From contig LT649596.1 in the NCBI GenBank assembly GCA_900128395.1, forward strand, positions 1 through 18,933: 18,933 nucleotides of DNA, in the 5' to 3' direction. This document shows, one piece after another, positions 9,901 through 18,010 of the stretch; position 1 is the stretch's first letter; the number at the start of each line of letters is the position of its first letter. This DNA comes from Stramenopiles sp. TOSAG23-2. Lineage: Eukaryota; Sar. Under the pieces are notes generated by a model. It did no database searches. It was not told the origin of the DNA and saw only the letters and a list, made by a program, of their open reading frames with translations. A program made the translations under genes and the position numbers.

Positions 9901-11081
9901 TCACGTGTAATGCTTGTCGCACCATTACTTGAATTAAAGATCCCTTGTTGCCTAGATGCAGCCACTGTACGTATCATGGTCCTCCAAACCGCTGGAGCAG
10001 CATCGACAAGTAAATAAATATCAAGGGATGGACCTTCCAAATGATCATCATTATTGTTATTACTATTATCATTATCATTATTGTTCTCTTTGCTTGTTCT
10101 CCCAGTAGGTGAATTTAATACTGAAATTTCAAATGGACGAGGTATGTTTTTTGTACCCATTTCCACTTTACGTAAAAACAATTTATATTGTTCTTTTACA
10201 TGCAACGTTCTAATATCACCCCATATAACTGAAAAAGAACGTATTACTGCTAATGTAGCATTTAAATTTTCAACTTTTGCACGTCGTAAAATTAAAAAAT
10301 GTTTAAATGCATCTAAACCAACTATTCCTACATAACGATATACATGTTCAACAGTTCCACCCATATCACGTAACATATCAAACGCACGCTGTCGTACATT
10401 TTCAGCAAATTCATCGTAATTATCTATCGTTTGACCTGCATATTGTACATGCCATGTCATTAAAGCAAAATTTAACATTTCTATTTGTGGAAAACTAAGC
10501 GTACCATAACCATGTGTATCTAATGAAAAGAATAAAGTTTCAACAGCGGCTAGCCATTCTGGTGTAACTTGAAAATTATTTGTTTCAATAACACTATGTT
10601 TGCTATTATTACTATAACTGCTATTGTTGTTCACTAAAATACCATTACCATTATCACTTGCGAACGTTGCTAATAAACTTTTATTATTTTCATTTATTAA
10701 TAAACTGAAAAATAAATCTAAATCTGTAATAGAATATCCTCTATCATTTAATATTTCACGAAAATGTTGTTCACTTATTGGTGACTTTGTACCACCACTA
10801 TGATTATGTGGATTATTTAAATGCCTGTTTGTATATTTATGACCTTGTTTGATCCACTGCGCAACTAAAGTAGTAAATTCAATTTCATTTATTTCATCAT
10901 TCACTCTCCATTCCAAGACGTCTAAAAAACCACTTAAATCATTTCGACTTGCACCAACATGTCCATGTCCTAATATACGAAACCATAAACTACGTATAAT
11001 TTGCAATCTTCGTACACTTTCGTATAGATTTGCATTCACATTGACGGTAGCAGTATTGTTGGTATTTGTTTTCCGATCCAT
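6924..11081 (-). CDS. Large Asn-rich PH-domain protein with EF-hand-like region
   Basis: 1385 aa from the ATG at 11081, chosen for its A-rich leader. An in-frame ATG at 11150 would add 23 aa that read like translated UTR. The N-terminal third (about 20-455) is helical. It includes an EF-hand-like segment near 180-210 (FFSLDTHGYGTLSFPQIE) that could be a calcium loop or a degenerate relic. Asn/Asp/Ser-rich low-complexity linkers break up the centre. Residues about 837-980 form a PH domain: RILQEGKLMKKG, RRNWKQRIFKLT, a variable middle, and the closing helix with its conserved Trp in EQLEWEKAFKKAV. A basic patch follows (KRRYSIGLKRGLSAFFAKKKKK, about 1039-1060). The rest is disordered. A phosphoinositide-binding, calcium-linked scaffold is plausible, but the overall architecture is not one I recognise. 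Confidence 0.85.
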   Translation of the reverse strand: MDRKTNTNNTATVNVNANLYESVRRLQIIRSLWFRILGHGHVGASRNDLSGFLDVLEWRVNDEINEIEFTTLVAQWIKQGHKYTNRHLNNPHNHSGGTKSPISEQHFREILNDRGYSITDLDLFFSLLINENNKSLLATFASDNGNGILVNNNSSYSNNSKHSVIETNNFQVTPEWLAAVETLFFSLDTHGYGTLSFPQIEMLNFALMTWHVQYAGQTIDNYDEFAENVRQRAFDMLRDMGGTVEHVYRYVGIVGLDAFKHFLILRRAKVENLNATLAVIRSFSVIWGDIRTLHVKEQYKLFLRKVEMGTKNIPRPFEISVLNSPTGRTSKENNNDNDNSNNNNDDHLEGPSLDIYLLVDAAPAVWRTMIRTVAASRQQGIFNSSNGATSITRDGWAKVAGDIWHDFTKLDGVDTPSSLESLLQDGRAHKILAVLSSYQNLQREIIGLFLKQYVHGNYALSNNFTSSNNNVYVDMEDDMNNSNMGGGGGDNSVLPLVFPIVQSRNILDRMKNNNNEPMLALNDNSYYDIDPFNSMANDTGIGTVVAENGSYYDETPANRMQNNNNKSNNVNKDNGWQEVTYDTLFTDEYLNDLKHGDNNSKSLKSKPPFVGSTRRNTHVLTEKVQLVEKVVKEYEMVLSELEEPVKQEVGREDRNFQIDESKQTLKMAKSSPLIKISNDKKTKTRTPEKNDMVETHKLSPVLLRDVEKLLTKVNAVRSRSNSYNDNSNGIAFDSISNSSNNKNAYYSTVKEQMQQQWEVNDDREIVTETLLFDDSSNNRGEINNNSNDDNNTSMKKANNYPRWKNISGNLPKKHKTWQSPPRVSVMLRALPNVDRNGGRILQEGKLMKKGSGKTAIVGRRNWKQRIFKLTLFLPNVKVDDVLPHPYATLEYSDEDGKLLGTVVIDAYSTIEAFVQKSSKYDFCFGIRRVDGAVDLFSKNIKKYAVEGHVRDSIDLRAISREEQLEWEKAFKKAVASCQLIEDLRASDLIDSQRQQEEEMRNVTVDSMNLMGKYGSPSNTNNGLANLVGTNVEGPSKEAKRRYSIGLKRGLSAFFAKKKKKNVDLRKVNTAPANTLDNLNVQIKVDAKPKENPKLVASLLAEIDDHLNDDDGNDYNNSGLKSPFQGEGEGLDGLGANDAKRAKVLREALRSMNPKEPSLANQQLKLSSSFSRRQQQRYNYDKQKNAINNRLTLHESHTSIGRNGHYDGGEDDDSHGTQRFLSTRFAAPVRPKMVFGRRVEENPVDIQSMSKNKKNKHTTRMERGDVMDDDDNVESALRDHALNNAGGVVDVDEMMRIQRMRHQQPEKRANNYSAMKAKNRSAINSNGKTGNKNTINGVAKVAHHEERAMPEKVTLASQRNLNDIPHRSEGLKSPPKQIRTVRQEFI

Positions 11082-12064
11082 TATTATTCTTCTTATTATT
11101 CTTATACAATCTATTGAAATACTTTTCTTATATAGAGAAAGGTATGACATAACCACACCTCTCTCTTTCTATCTTTCTATTAACTTCTATATAATAATTT
11201 TTTCATTCAATTGTTGAATAATAATAATTGGTCATAAAAAATAATATAAAATCCAAAATCCAACTACTCCACCACCACAAGATATAAGGTTCCGGCCAAA
11301 TTTCCCCCTATACTGTGTAGTTTTAATTTATGTTTATATCAGCACAGTATTGCTTTTTTGACCGATTTTGATGATGATGATGAAAATCATTTTTGCACCT
11401 ATTATACTACCTTGTGTCAATAAGAGGGAAATAAGTGCCTCGAAAAAGTGTTGCAGTGGTTGGGTTAAACTCTTTTCTCGTTGCCACCTTGTCAATAAGA
11501 CGGAAATAAGTGCCTCGAAAAAGTGTTGCAAGTAGTTGCGATAGGAGTAGGGTTAATATAAGTACTACATTAGTATACTAATATATGCATATTTGATAGT
11601 GAGTTACTGTGGTATTGCAAAAATCGGATATTCTTAGTAAATTCATCATAAATATTTAAGGAATAAAGTTTAGGTAGCTACATATTTATTCAGACTCTTT
11701 CTTTCGGCTTGTGGTACGAGCTCCCGTAGTGTGGGGTGCTAAAAAAATTGTAGTAGTGCTATATATGTGCTAACCAGGCTAAGCAACAAAAAAACAAATA
11801 CATGTAATGAATGAAAGGCTAAAGTGAAGTAAAAAAAGAAGGACTTGAAGCTAGTAAATATGAATGAAAGATACAGCTCGTGTTGCAGATGGATATAGAT
11901 AAAAAAATACATATCGAACATTACCACAAGATATATATATATATATATTATTATTATTGTTGTTATTATTATATTTATATTCATTTAGAAAATAACGAAG
12001 TATATATACCAGATTTTTTTTTTACATATTACCGGAAAGAAAAAATATTATCGAATAAATTAAA
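11082..12064. other. Divergent intergenic region
   Basis: 983 bp separate the start of the PH-domain gene (minus) from the H-protein gene (plus). It contains a CT-rich leader near 11150-11180, a GC-richer patch at 11280-11310 (CCGGCCAAATTTCCCCC), the 40-bp direct repeats at 11416-11530, and long TATA/ATT microsatellites at 11930-11980. Apart from the repeat-encoded minus frame, I see no convincing gene. Confidence 0.4.
11416..11530. repeat. Direct repeat, two 40-bp units 75 bp apart
   Basis: Units at 11416-11455 and 11491-11530 start GTCAATAAGA, end GTGTTGCA, and differ at a single base (G versus C at the eleventh position). The period, 75 bp, is exactly 25 codons. The minus-strand frame runs open through both, encoding QHFFEALIS twice followed by V or L and LLT. 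No ATG opens that frame before a stop at 11553-11555. Confidence 0.9.
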
Positions 12065-12535
12065 ATGATTTCAAATATTTTAAAAAAAAGTATAAGAGCA
12101 ACACCTGCTTTAAAACAAATGGCAAGGCGAGCAACTGTTATGAGACCAAAACAACATGCATGTTTTACAACATATTTTACAGAATCACACGAATGGATTG
12201 ATGTAAATGATGGTGTTGGTACAATTGGTATTTCTGACTTTGCACAAAAAGCACTTGGGGATGTTGTATACGTGGAACTCCCAGAGATAGGCGATAGTTT
12301 TGATGCAGAAGAAGCATTTGGATCTGTTGAATCGGTAAAAGCAGCAAGTGATGTATATGTGCCAGTTGGAGGTGAAGTTGTTGAAATTAATGACAATTTA
12401 ACAGATAGCCCAAACTTGGTTAACGAAAGCCCAACATCTGATGGATGGTTCGTAAAAGTTAAAATTGAAGATGAAAGCGAATTAGAAGGTCTAATGGATG
12501 AAGCAGCATACCAAACATTGATTGATAATGAATAA
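12065..12535 (+). CDS. GCSH: Glycine cleavage system H protein, mitochondrial
   Basis: 156 aa. The H protein carries the lipoyl arm that moves the aminomethyl intermediate between the P, T and L proteins in the mitochondrial matrix. Residues 1-39 have eight Lys/Arg and no Asp or Glu, typical of a matrix-targeting presequence. The mature domain opens YFTESHEWI and continues GISDFAQKALGDVVYVELPEIG. It has the lipoylation motif FGSVESVKAASDVYVPVGG, with lipoyl lysine K92, then DSPNLVNESPTSDGWFVKVK. Length and every key motif fit the family, with no break. The start at 12065 follows an A/T-rich leader and begins the presequence, so it is secure. Confidence 0.97.
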   Translation: MISNILKKSIRATPALKQMARRATVMRPKQHACFTTYFTESHEWIDVNDGVGTIGISDFAQKALGDVVYVELPEIGDSFDAEEAFGSVESVKAASDVYVPVGGEVVEINDNLTDSPNLVNESPTSDGWFVKVKIEDESELEGLMDEAAYQTLIDNE

Positions 12536-13074
12536 ATAATAAATTTTCCATTTTTATGGCATTTAAAACTATTTGAAATGCTTTCAAAAAAATAATAAAA
12601 AAAGGAAAAAGAGGATCTACCATATATATATACGAAGTATGGAAAGATATATGTTATATATATAATATTACTTAATCTCGTTTTGCTTCCCGCCAATTCA
12701 AACATTTCAGAGAATACTGCGTTTGAATTTTTTGTATGTGTGCGTGTATAAAAATTTTTTACATATTGTGCTGTGTAGAGAAAATTAAAAATTATATCTC
12801 ATAAAAAATTTTAATTAAATATTTTAAAAATGAAAAATGAATAATTATTTTTGTAAAAATATATACAACATGTTTATTTACTCTCCTTCCAGGCTTCTTG
12901 TATCTACTTTCATCTCCAACATATAGAAAAATACCTCCTGCGTCACTTCGTTTTATAATTGCAGGGTTGTATTCATAAATACATACATTATATAATGTTT
13001 TTTTATAATTCTAATATTTTCTTACCACACACGCGTGTGCTAAAAACTTGTTTTCCCCAATCTCTTTTTTGAAT
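12536..13074. other. Convergent intergenic region with coding-like patch
   Basis: 539 bp lie between the H-protein stop and the Yip1-type stop, where only 3' UTRs are expected. Seen here: an E2F-like sequence CTTCCCGCCAA (12686-12696); a 9-bp inverted repeat at 12695-12703 and 12721-12729; a coding-like minus frame at 12792-13010; and a 12-bp palindrome CACACGCGTGTG (13028-13039). None is proven functional. Confidence 0.4.
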
Positions 13075-13926
13075 TTAAAAGACAGTTACAAGTACAAATA
13101 CACAATAATACATTGCAACTGGATATGTAATTAACCATTTACTGGCTTGCATTTCTAATGATGCTACAAAAAATCTAGTACTTGTTTGCGTACACCATGC
13201 TACAGCGGCTAAACCAACAAATAAACCAACGTAACCTCTTAAACTTACTAATATCGACAAGGATGCTAATCCTACCATTGGTAACATTGAATAACCTACA
13301 ATACTTAATACGCGGAAAAAATCAATTTGTTTTAGTTGTGACATTAAATTTAATAATAAATACAAACCGAAGGAACCAAATACTAATAAACCAAATAAAT
13401 GTCCATATTGTAATTTTCCACGCAATAGTAAGCAAGTGCCTAACAATCCAACAAATGTAATTGGGCCAGCTAAATCCGCATCATCCATAATGCTTTCGTC
13501 CACAGCTTTCATTGGGTTGATTACAGTAATAGTTTTTAAATATATTTTTTTTGGATTTACACCAAGTTCTTCCAATAATGGTGGTTCATGGTCAAAGTTT
13601 GGGATAGCACTCCCAAAATTTGAACTTCCAAAATTAGGTGTCGTGCTTGGTGCACCAGTATTGTTGTAATTTGGCTGCATTGGCGTCATTGGTGTCATCG
13701 GTTGCATAGGTTGCATAGGCTGCATCGGTGGAATGCCACCTCCCATCGTACCACCCATGTTCATACTTCTTGGCGATGCTTGTGCAGATGAATCAAACCA
13801 TTGGGTATTATTATTTGGATTATTATTACTATTATTATTATTACTACTACTTTGACCAGGTGGTTGATTTAACCATTGATTTTGTCCACCACTATTTCGT
13901 TTTTGTTGATATGGTGGTGCTTGCAT
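13075..13926 (-). CDS. YIPF5/Yip1-type ER-Golgi membrane protein
   Basis: 283 aa. Yip1-family proteins bind Rab GTPases and support ER-to-Golgi vesicle traffic. The first 110 residues are a cytosolic Gln/Asn/Pro-rich tail with an Asn run (29-40) and MQP/MTP tandem tripeptides (68-85). The conserved core starts with PPLLEELGVNPKKI (115-128). It then shows the hallmarks DLAGPI (151-156), LQYGHLFGLLVFG (172-184) and GYSMLP (211-216). About five membrane segments follow (near 154-168, 172-194, 205-228, 230-247, 264-283), and the protein ends directly after the last, as Yip1 proteins do. The ATG at 13926 follows an A run. The tail length and repeats are lineage features; the core is intact. I cannot separate YIPF5 from YIPF7 or plain Yip1. 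Confidence 0.93.
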   Translation of the reverse strand: MQAPPYQQKRNSGGQNQWLNQPPGQSSSNNNNSNNNPNNNTQWFDSSAQASPRSMNMGGTMGGGIPPMQPMQPMQPMTPMTPMQPNYNNTGAPSTTPNFGSSNFGSAIPNFDHEPPLLEELGVNPKKIYLKTITVINPMKAVDESIMDDADLAGPITFVGLLGTCLLLRGKLQYGHLFGLLVFGSFGLYLLLNLMSQLKQIDFFRVLSIVGYSMLPMVGLASLSILVSLRGYVGLFVGLAAVAWCTQTSTRFFVASLEMQASKWLITYPVAMYYCVFVLVTVF

Positions 13927-14452
13927 TTTTTTTTCCCCTGTTGTCGTCTCTCCAGTTTCTTCCTCTCTATGTTTGTTGTTGACAGAATGATAAAATACTA
14001 TATTATTTCTGTTTGAATGAAGAAAGACAATCTATTTCACCTGTCTACAGTATTCTATTTTAATGTATTAACGTTTTCTATTCATTTTTCAACAATTTTT
14101 TAATTATTATTTTTTTTTTTTTAAACAATTTTAATTTTAATTTTTTGGACTGGAAAATTTAATAGGCGATCTGACGAGTAAGTATACCAAGATATGAATT
14201 AACTATAAAAACTTTTTTTTTAAGGATGGAAATATTAGCACTGCTGCCGGCCTATCACAATTCAATCATACTCCAGCACTCCTAAAAATCTCTTCTTCTT
14301 TCTCACTATGCCATATATATATATTATATATAATTTAATTTACGCATAATTTATTTTTAATTTATATATATATATAAAATGTTCTCTTACTCCATATATA
14401 TATACACGTATAGTTTAGTTATACGAATATCTCTCTCTCTCTCTCTATCTCT
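13927..14452. promoter_or_regulatory. Intergenic region, 5' flank of the Yip1-type gene
   Basis: 526 bp between the Yip1-type start and the 3' end of the next minus-strand gene. It contains poly-T/poly-A tracts at 14100-14125 and TATA runs. It also has a GC-richer patch at 14160-14290 that looks like two short plus-strand exons around a 47-bp intron-like segment, and a (CT)n microsatellite at 14431-14456 reaching the neighbouring stop codon. Promoter function for the Yip1-type gene is inferred from position. Confidence 0.4.
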
Positions 14453-15640
14453 CTACAAACCTAAGCTACATGCAGTTGGTGATAATGGATAGTCGTTTCC
14501 TAATATATCAAGTGGACACATTTGTGTATAGCCAACAAAACCATCGTGTGCACCAAAATAATAATCATACACAACAGATATTTTTACTTTCAGCGTTTCT
14601 GGAATCCCAGTCTTTGAATTATACATATAAAGGGATGCATCAATATTTATATCATTTTTATTTAAACGTGTTGTTGTTCCATCTAAACGATTATCGATTG
14701 TTAAAAATGTTGCCCATGTTTTTCGTAAAGAAACCGCTTCACCACCATCATCATTAAAAGAATTTATAGTTGTTGTTGCCTTTTCTATTTTAATTTTTAA
14801 TATATGTGCAAAACCTGAACTACCAGATGTTGATATATAATGTGATAAAATACCTTCCCCATCATTTAAACCAGCATGTGCTAAATAAGTTAATGATTGT
14901 GGTTTTGGTTCAACATCAAGTTTTCTTGAATATAGTATACGTAAAATATTCACTGTAGAATCCTCTTCATTTATTGTTGTTAAATTCCAACCACTAGAAC
15001 TCCCTGCATTAATATCTTTCCCGAATGCATTTATGTGATACATTGGGCCCATCATCCAACTAAGTTTTCTTCCTTGTGCTAAAGCGGGCAATGCTCCTGC
15101 AGGTAATGTTTGTCGTAACACAATCTTTGAGGATTTCTTTTCCTCTATTCCATTAAAATGATGATCACATAGCGCTTCCCTTGCTTTGTCTTCGCCAATA
15201 GTTGCTAAAAATTTTACATCAATCGCGTGTGGGCAAAAAAAAGTTGCACCATGAGAGAAAAAAAATTCAGACTCAGGAGATTTGCATGTTTCTTTATCGT
15301 TTGCCAAAGGTAAAATAATATGTGCATGATGCGCAGGACCAAAATTGCATTCATTTGCAAGTATGGAAAACTGATCACATGGAGCAACGGATGGTTCGTT
15401 GTTATTGCAAGGCTGTCCGGCATATAGAATCAATACCGTAGCAATGAATGATAAAAATATTATATTTGCAATAATTGATATTAAAAATGATTTATTTTTA
15501 ATACCAAAACATAAATGACTACTTTTTCCATTATTATTATCACCATTACTACTATTATTCGAATTTAAACTTTGATTCCGATCTAACAAGGAATAATCGT
15601 CGTTCCCGTCTTTGAATACGTTGTCATTATAGTCATTCAT
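14453..15640 (-). CDS. Type II single-pass membrane protein, unknown family
   Basis: 395 aa, ATG at 15640, stop TAG. The first 50 residues are polar and Asn/Asp-rich and would be cytosolic. Residues 51-73 form one strong membrane span (FLISIIANIIFLSFIATVLILY). The remaining 320 or so residues would face the lumen or outside, with several cysteines able to form disulfides. Notable stretches are ECNFGPAHHAHIILPLA, EFFFSHGATFFCPHAIDVKF, a cluster CDHHFNG, and a closing YYFGAHDGFVGYTQMCPLD. The His-rich parts could bind metal, but that is a guess. I recognise no family. The reading is intact and codon use matches the neighbours, so the gene itself is well supported. Confidence 0.8.
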   Translation of the reverse strand: MNDYNDNVFKDGNDDYSLLDRNQSLNSNNSSNGDNNNGKSSHLCFGIKNKSFLISIIANIIFLSFIATVLILYAGQPCNNNEPSVAPCDQFSILANECNFGPAHHAHIILPLANDKETCKSPESEFFFSHGATFFCPHAIDVKFLATIGEDKAREALCDHHFNGIEEKKSSKIVLRQTLPAGALPALAQGRKLSWMMGPMYHINAFGKDINAGSSSGWNLTTINEEDSTVNILRILYSRKLDVEPKPQSLTYLAHAGLNDGEGILSHYISTSGSSGFAHILKIKIEKATTTINSFNDDGGEAVSLRKTWATFLTIDNRLDGTTTRLNKNDINIDASLYMYNSKTGIPETLKVKISVVYDYYFGAHDGFVGYTQMCPLDILGNDYPLSPTACSLGL

Positions 15641-16320
15641 CTTTCTACGTATGTTGTGAGTGTGAGAGTGAGTGACCTTTCAGTGTTTTAAATATATATA
15701 TATATTATAATTATACGCTGGTTGAAATTCTTATATTTTCTATATTCTTTATTTAATTTTGAATACAGCCTATTATAATTATGTAGAATGTATAAAATAG
15801 AAGTTATGTAAGAAAAAGAAAAAGAGCCTAATTCTTGCAAAATTACGATTATATATATATATATATATGCTCACAGTTTTTAAAAAAGATATTTGGTTGA
15901 TTGTGTCCATCATAGCTTCAATATATAATAGTATATATTTTCAATTCGGTGGTATTTTTTGTTGTTGAATTTGTTGTTGGGCGAGACGAGGTGAGGAGGA
16001 TAAGGAGTCCTTTTTTAAGGATGATGGTGCGGGTGGATCCCACTTCCAGACTTCCAGCTTTTTCATTTTTCATCAGGAAGACTTCTGCTTATTAACATTG
16101 ATGAAAATACAACAAGGAAATAACACTGGAAAGATTTACAGATTTTTACCCAAAAGTGAAAACCACATAGACGACAAAACATATCAAAATAATATACAGT
16201 ATAGACCTATATATAAACAGAAAAAGAAAAAGAAAACAAAAATAATAATAATAATAAACATTTCCAAAACCAACCAGAAGATAAAAATCATATAATAAAA
16301 TATATTTTTTCAATACAACA
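15641..16320. promoter_or_regulatory. Divergent promoter region of membrane-protein and flotillin-like genes
   Basis: 680 bp between two divergent starts, so both promoters are expected here. It is AT-rich with TATA runs near 15690-15705 and 15850-15868 and a GC-richer stretch at 15975-16060. The plus-strand half (16113-16296) is the parent of the duplicated segment found around 18011-18139 and 18774-18814. An ATG frame at 16101-16295 is open, but its copy has indels of 2 and 4 bp, so it is not conserved as protein. Confidence 0.5.
16113..16296 (+). repeat. Duplicated 5' flank of the flotillin-like gene (first copy)
   Basis: The part at about 16113-16242 recurs at about 18011-18139, close to 90% identical by eye, including the shared stretches GGAAATAACACTGGAAAGAT and AAACCACATAGACGAC. 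Differences are a few substitutions and indels of 2 and 4 bp. The end at 16258-16296 recurs at 18774-18814 with only a 2-bp indel (AACCAACCAGAAGAT shared). Both copies keep the orientation and order of the original. Confidence 0.9.
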
Positions 16321-17904
16321 ATGATGCTACGTTTTGGTAATATTTCTAAAAAAAATCTAATGCAAAAATCTGCATCGCCAATGAGGGTAGTTTTGAAAAG
16401 TCAACAAATTCAATTTAACAATTCACGTACCATATCGCATTTGGTATCGAAAATCAATGTTGTATTGGATAGAGATGACGAACGAAAAGACAATACAAAA
16501 ATAATGGGTCAGCAGTTATTTCGTCGACATATATCATTTGATAGTTTACCGTCAACAATATCAACCACTATGGATGCGGTTGCCGGGCTCCCGCTGGCAG
16601 CATTCGCCTTTTCCCCACTTATTTTCGGTGCATTGTGGTTCGCCGGTAATTATCATATAACAAATCCAGACGAAAAACTGGTACGCACCGGGTGTTTCAT
16701 TGATAAAGATGAAGATGGTGAACAAATAGAAATAAGCAATTCCGCTTTGCGTTTGCCATTTCAAAGAGTACATTTTGTCGATTGTAAACCTAAGACTTAT
16801 AACTTTCACTTCAACAATATGAGTAAAGGCAAAGTTGAATTTGAGCTTCCAATTAGTGTTACATTTGCACCTATCCATACCGATATAAAACTATTCAAAA
16901 CATATTGTCAAAAAATGTTGGGTCTAAGTGAGGAAGAAAGACAGGATCAAGTAAAAGGTATTTTACAAGGTGAAATTCGGGTATTGACAGCTAATTTAAC
17001 TATCGAAGAGATGTTTTCTGGTCGTCAAAAGTTTCGTGACGATGTTATTGTTCATTGTCAGGAGGATCTTAAACAGTTTGGTCTCTACATTGTGAATATG
17101 AACATTGAAGAGATGGAGGACTATGATGAAAATAATAAATATTTTATTTATCGTAAGCAACGAGCTATTGAAATGGCAAACAATGAGGCACGTGAAGATG
17201 TTGCAAAAGCTACAAAACATGGAGATATAGCAGTATCAAACCAAAGAACGGAAACTAGGATTGCCAAAGCTGAAAATGAAAAAACTGCCTCTGTAGAAGA
17301 ATCTAAAAATCAAATTGAAATTTTAAAAGCTCAAGCAGATATGTCGAGGCAAGAAGCAGACACTACACAAATAACCGAGGTCGCTAATATGCGTGCAAAA
17401 CAAGAAGTATTGATAAAAGAACAAGAGCTACAAAAAGAAATAGAAGAAAAGCGATTTGAACAAAATATAGCTAGGGAAAAAGCCACTCAATTAGCTCCTG
17501 CGATGGCACATGCTGAAGCACAAGAACGCAACGCTGATGCTTCATATTATGCCAAACTGAAAGAGGCAGAAGGTATACAAAAGATAATGGAAGCACAAGC
17601 ATCCGGGGTTGAACAATTACTCTCGAGTTGCCAAGGTAACCCAGACTTGGCGAAGTTTTATTTGGGAAATGAAGCAAAATTATGGCATGAAGTGGCTGTA
17701 CAATCAGCAAATGCAGTAAAAGATATGAAACCAAACATCACACAATGGCATACAGGCACTAACAATGAAGGTTCATCCTCAAACATGTTGGTCGATATGG
17801 TTCAAGGAGTGATACCTTTGTATAGCGAGGTTAAAGGTGCATTACGTATGGGTGAGGAAAGGGGTAAATCAAGTTCTATTGATACTGAAGTGAATAAAAA
17901 ATAA
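16321..17904 (+). CDS. Flotillin-like SPFH protein with N-terminal presequence
   Basis: 527 aa. SPFH/flotillin proteins form large oligomeric cages on membranes. Residues 1-49 contain seven Lys/Arg and no acidic residue, like a mitochondrial targeting sequence. Residues 87-109 form a hydrophobic span, and the SPFH domain begins directly after it (NYHITNPDEKLVRTG, 110-124) and runs to about 265. Then comes a long charged coiled coil, about 275-425, rich in Ala, Glu and Lys. It includes the flotillin-like A/E repeats EAREDVAKATKHGDIA and AEAQERNADASYYAKLKEAEG. The C-terminal part (426-527) is mixed. Classical flotillins have no such leader and attach by acyl groups, so this is either an organellar flotillin-like branch or a prohibitin/stomatin-like variant. 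ATG codons at 16321 and 16324 are adjacent. Confidence 0.85.
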   Translation: MMLRFGNISKKNLMQKSASPMRVVLKSQQIQFNNSRTISHLVSKINVVLDRDDERKDNTKIMGQQLFRRHISFDSLPSTISTTMDAVAGLPLAAFAFSPLIFGALWFAGNYHITNPDEKLVRTGCFIDKDEDGEQIEISNSALRLPFQRVHFVDCKPKTYNFHFNNMSKGKVEFELPISVTFAPIHTDIKLFKTYCQKMLGLSEEERQDQVKGILQGEIRVLTANLTIEEMFSGRQKFRDDVIVHCQEDLKQFGLYIVNMNIEEMEDYDENNKYFIYRKQRAIEMANNEAREDVAKATKHGDIAVSNQRTETRIAKAENEKTASVEESKNQIEILKAQADMSRQEADTTQITEVANMRAKQEVLIKEQELQKEIEEKRFEQNIAREKATQLAPAMAHAEAQERNADASYYAKLKEAEGIQKIMEAQASGVEQLLSSCQGNPDLAKFYLGNEAKLWHEVAVQSANAVKDMKPNITQWHTGTNNEGSSSNMLVDMVQGVIPLYSEVKGALRMGEERGKSSSIDTEVNKK

Positions 17905-18010
17905 AAGAAGTAATGATGTGTGTTACTGTGTGTTATTAAAATAATACGCTTCGTAAAATTTTAATAAGATTCACAGCGGAAAACTAGAACACAACCCAAT
18001 AACAATCTAA

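Noticed and set aside
12022-12705. 227-aa minus-strand open frame
   Set aside because: It lies across the H-protein gene, which is certain, and gives only an antisense translation with no plausible domain.
13028-13039. 12-bp palindrome CACACGCGTGTG in the Yip1-type 3' flank
   Set aside because: It is short and isolated, and likely chance in a CA/TG-rich spot. No second copy was noticed.
14431-14456. CT-repeat next to the stop of the unknown membrane protein
   Set aside because: It is a plain microsatellite, common in this AT-rich genome, and does not alter the reading frame upstream of the stop.
16101-16295. ATG-started open frame upstream of the flotillin-like gene (Lys/Ile/Asn-rich)
   Set aside because: Its duplicate at 18011-18139 differs by indels of 2 and 4 bp, so the protein reading is not kept. 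It is low-complexity promoter or UTR sequence.
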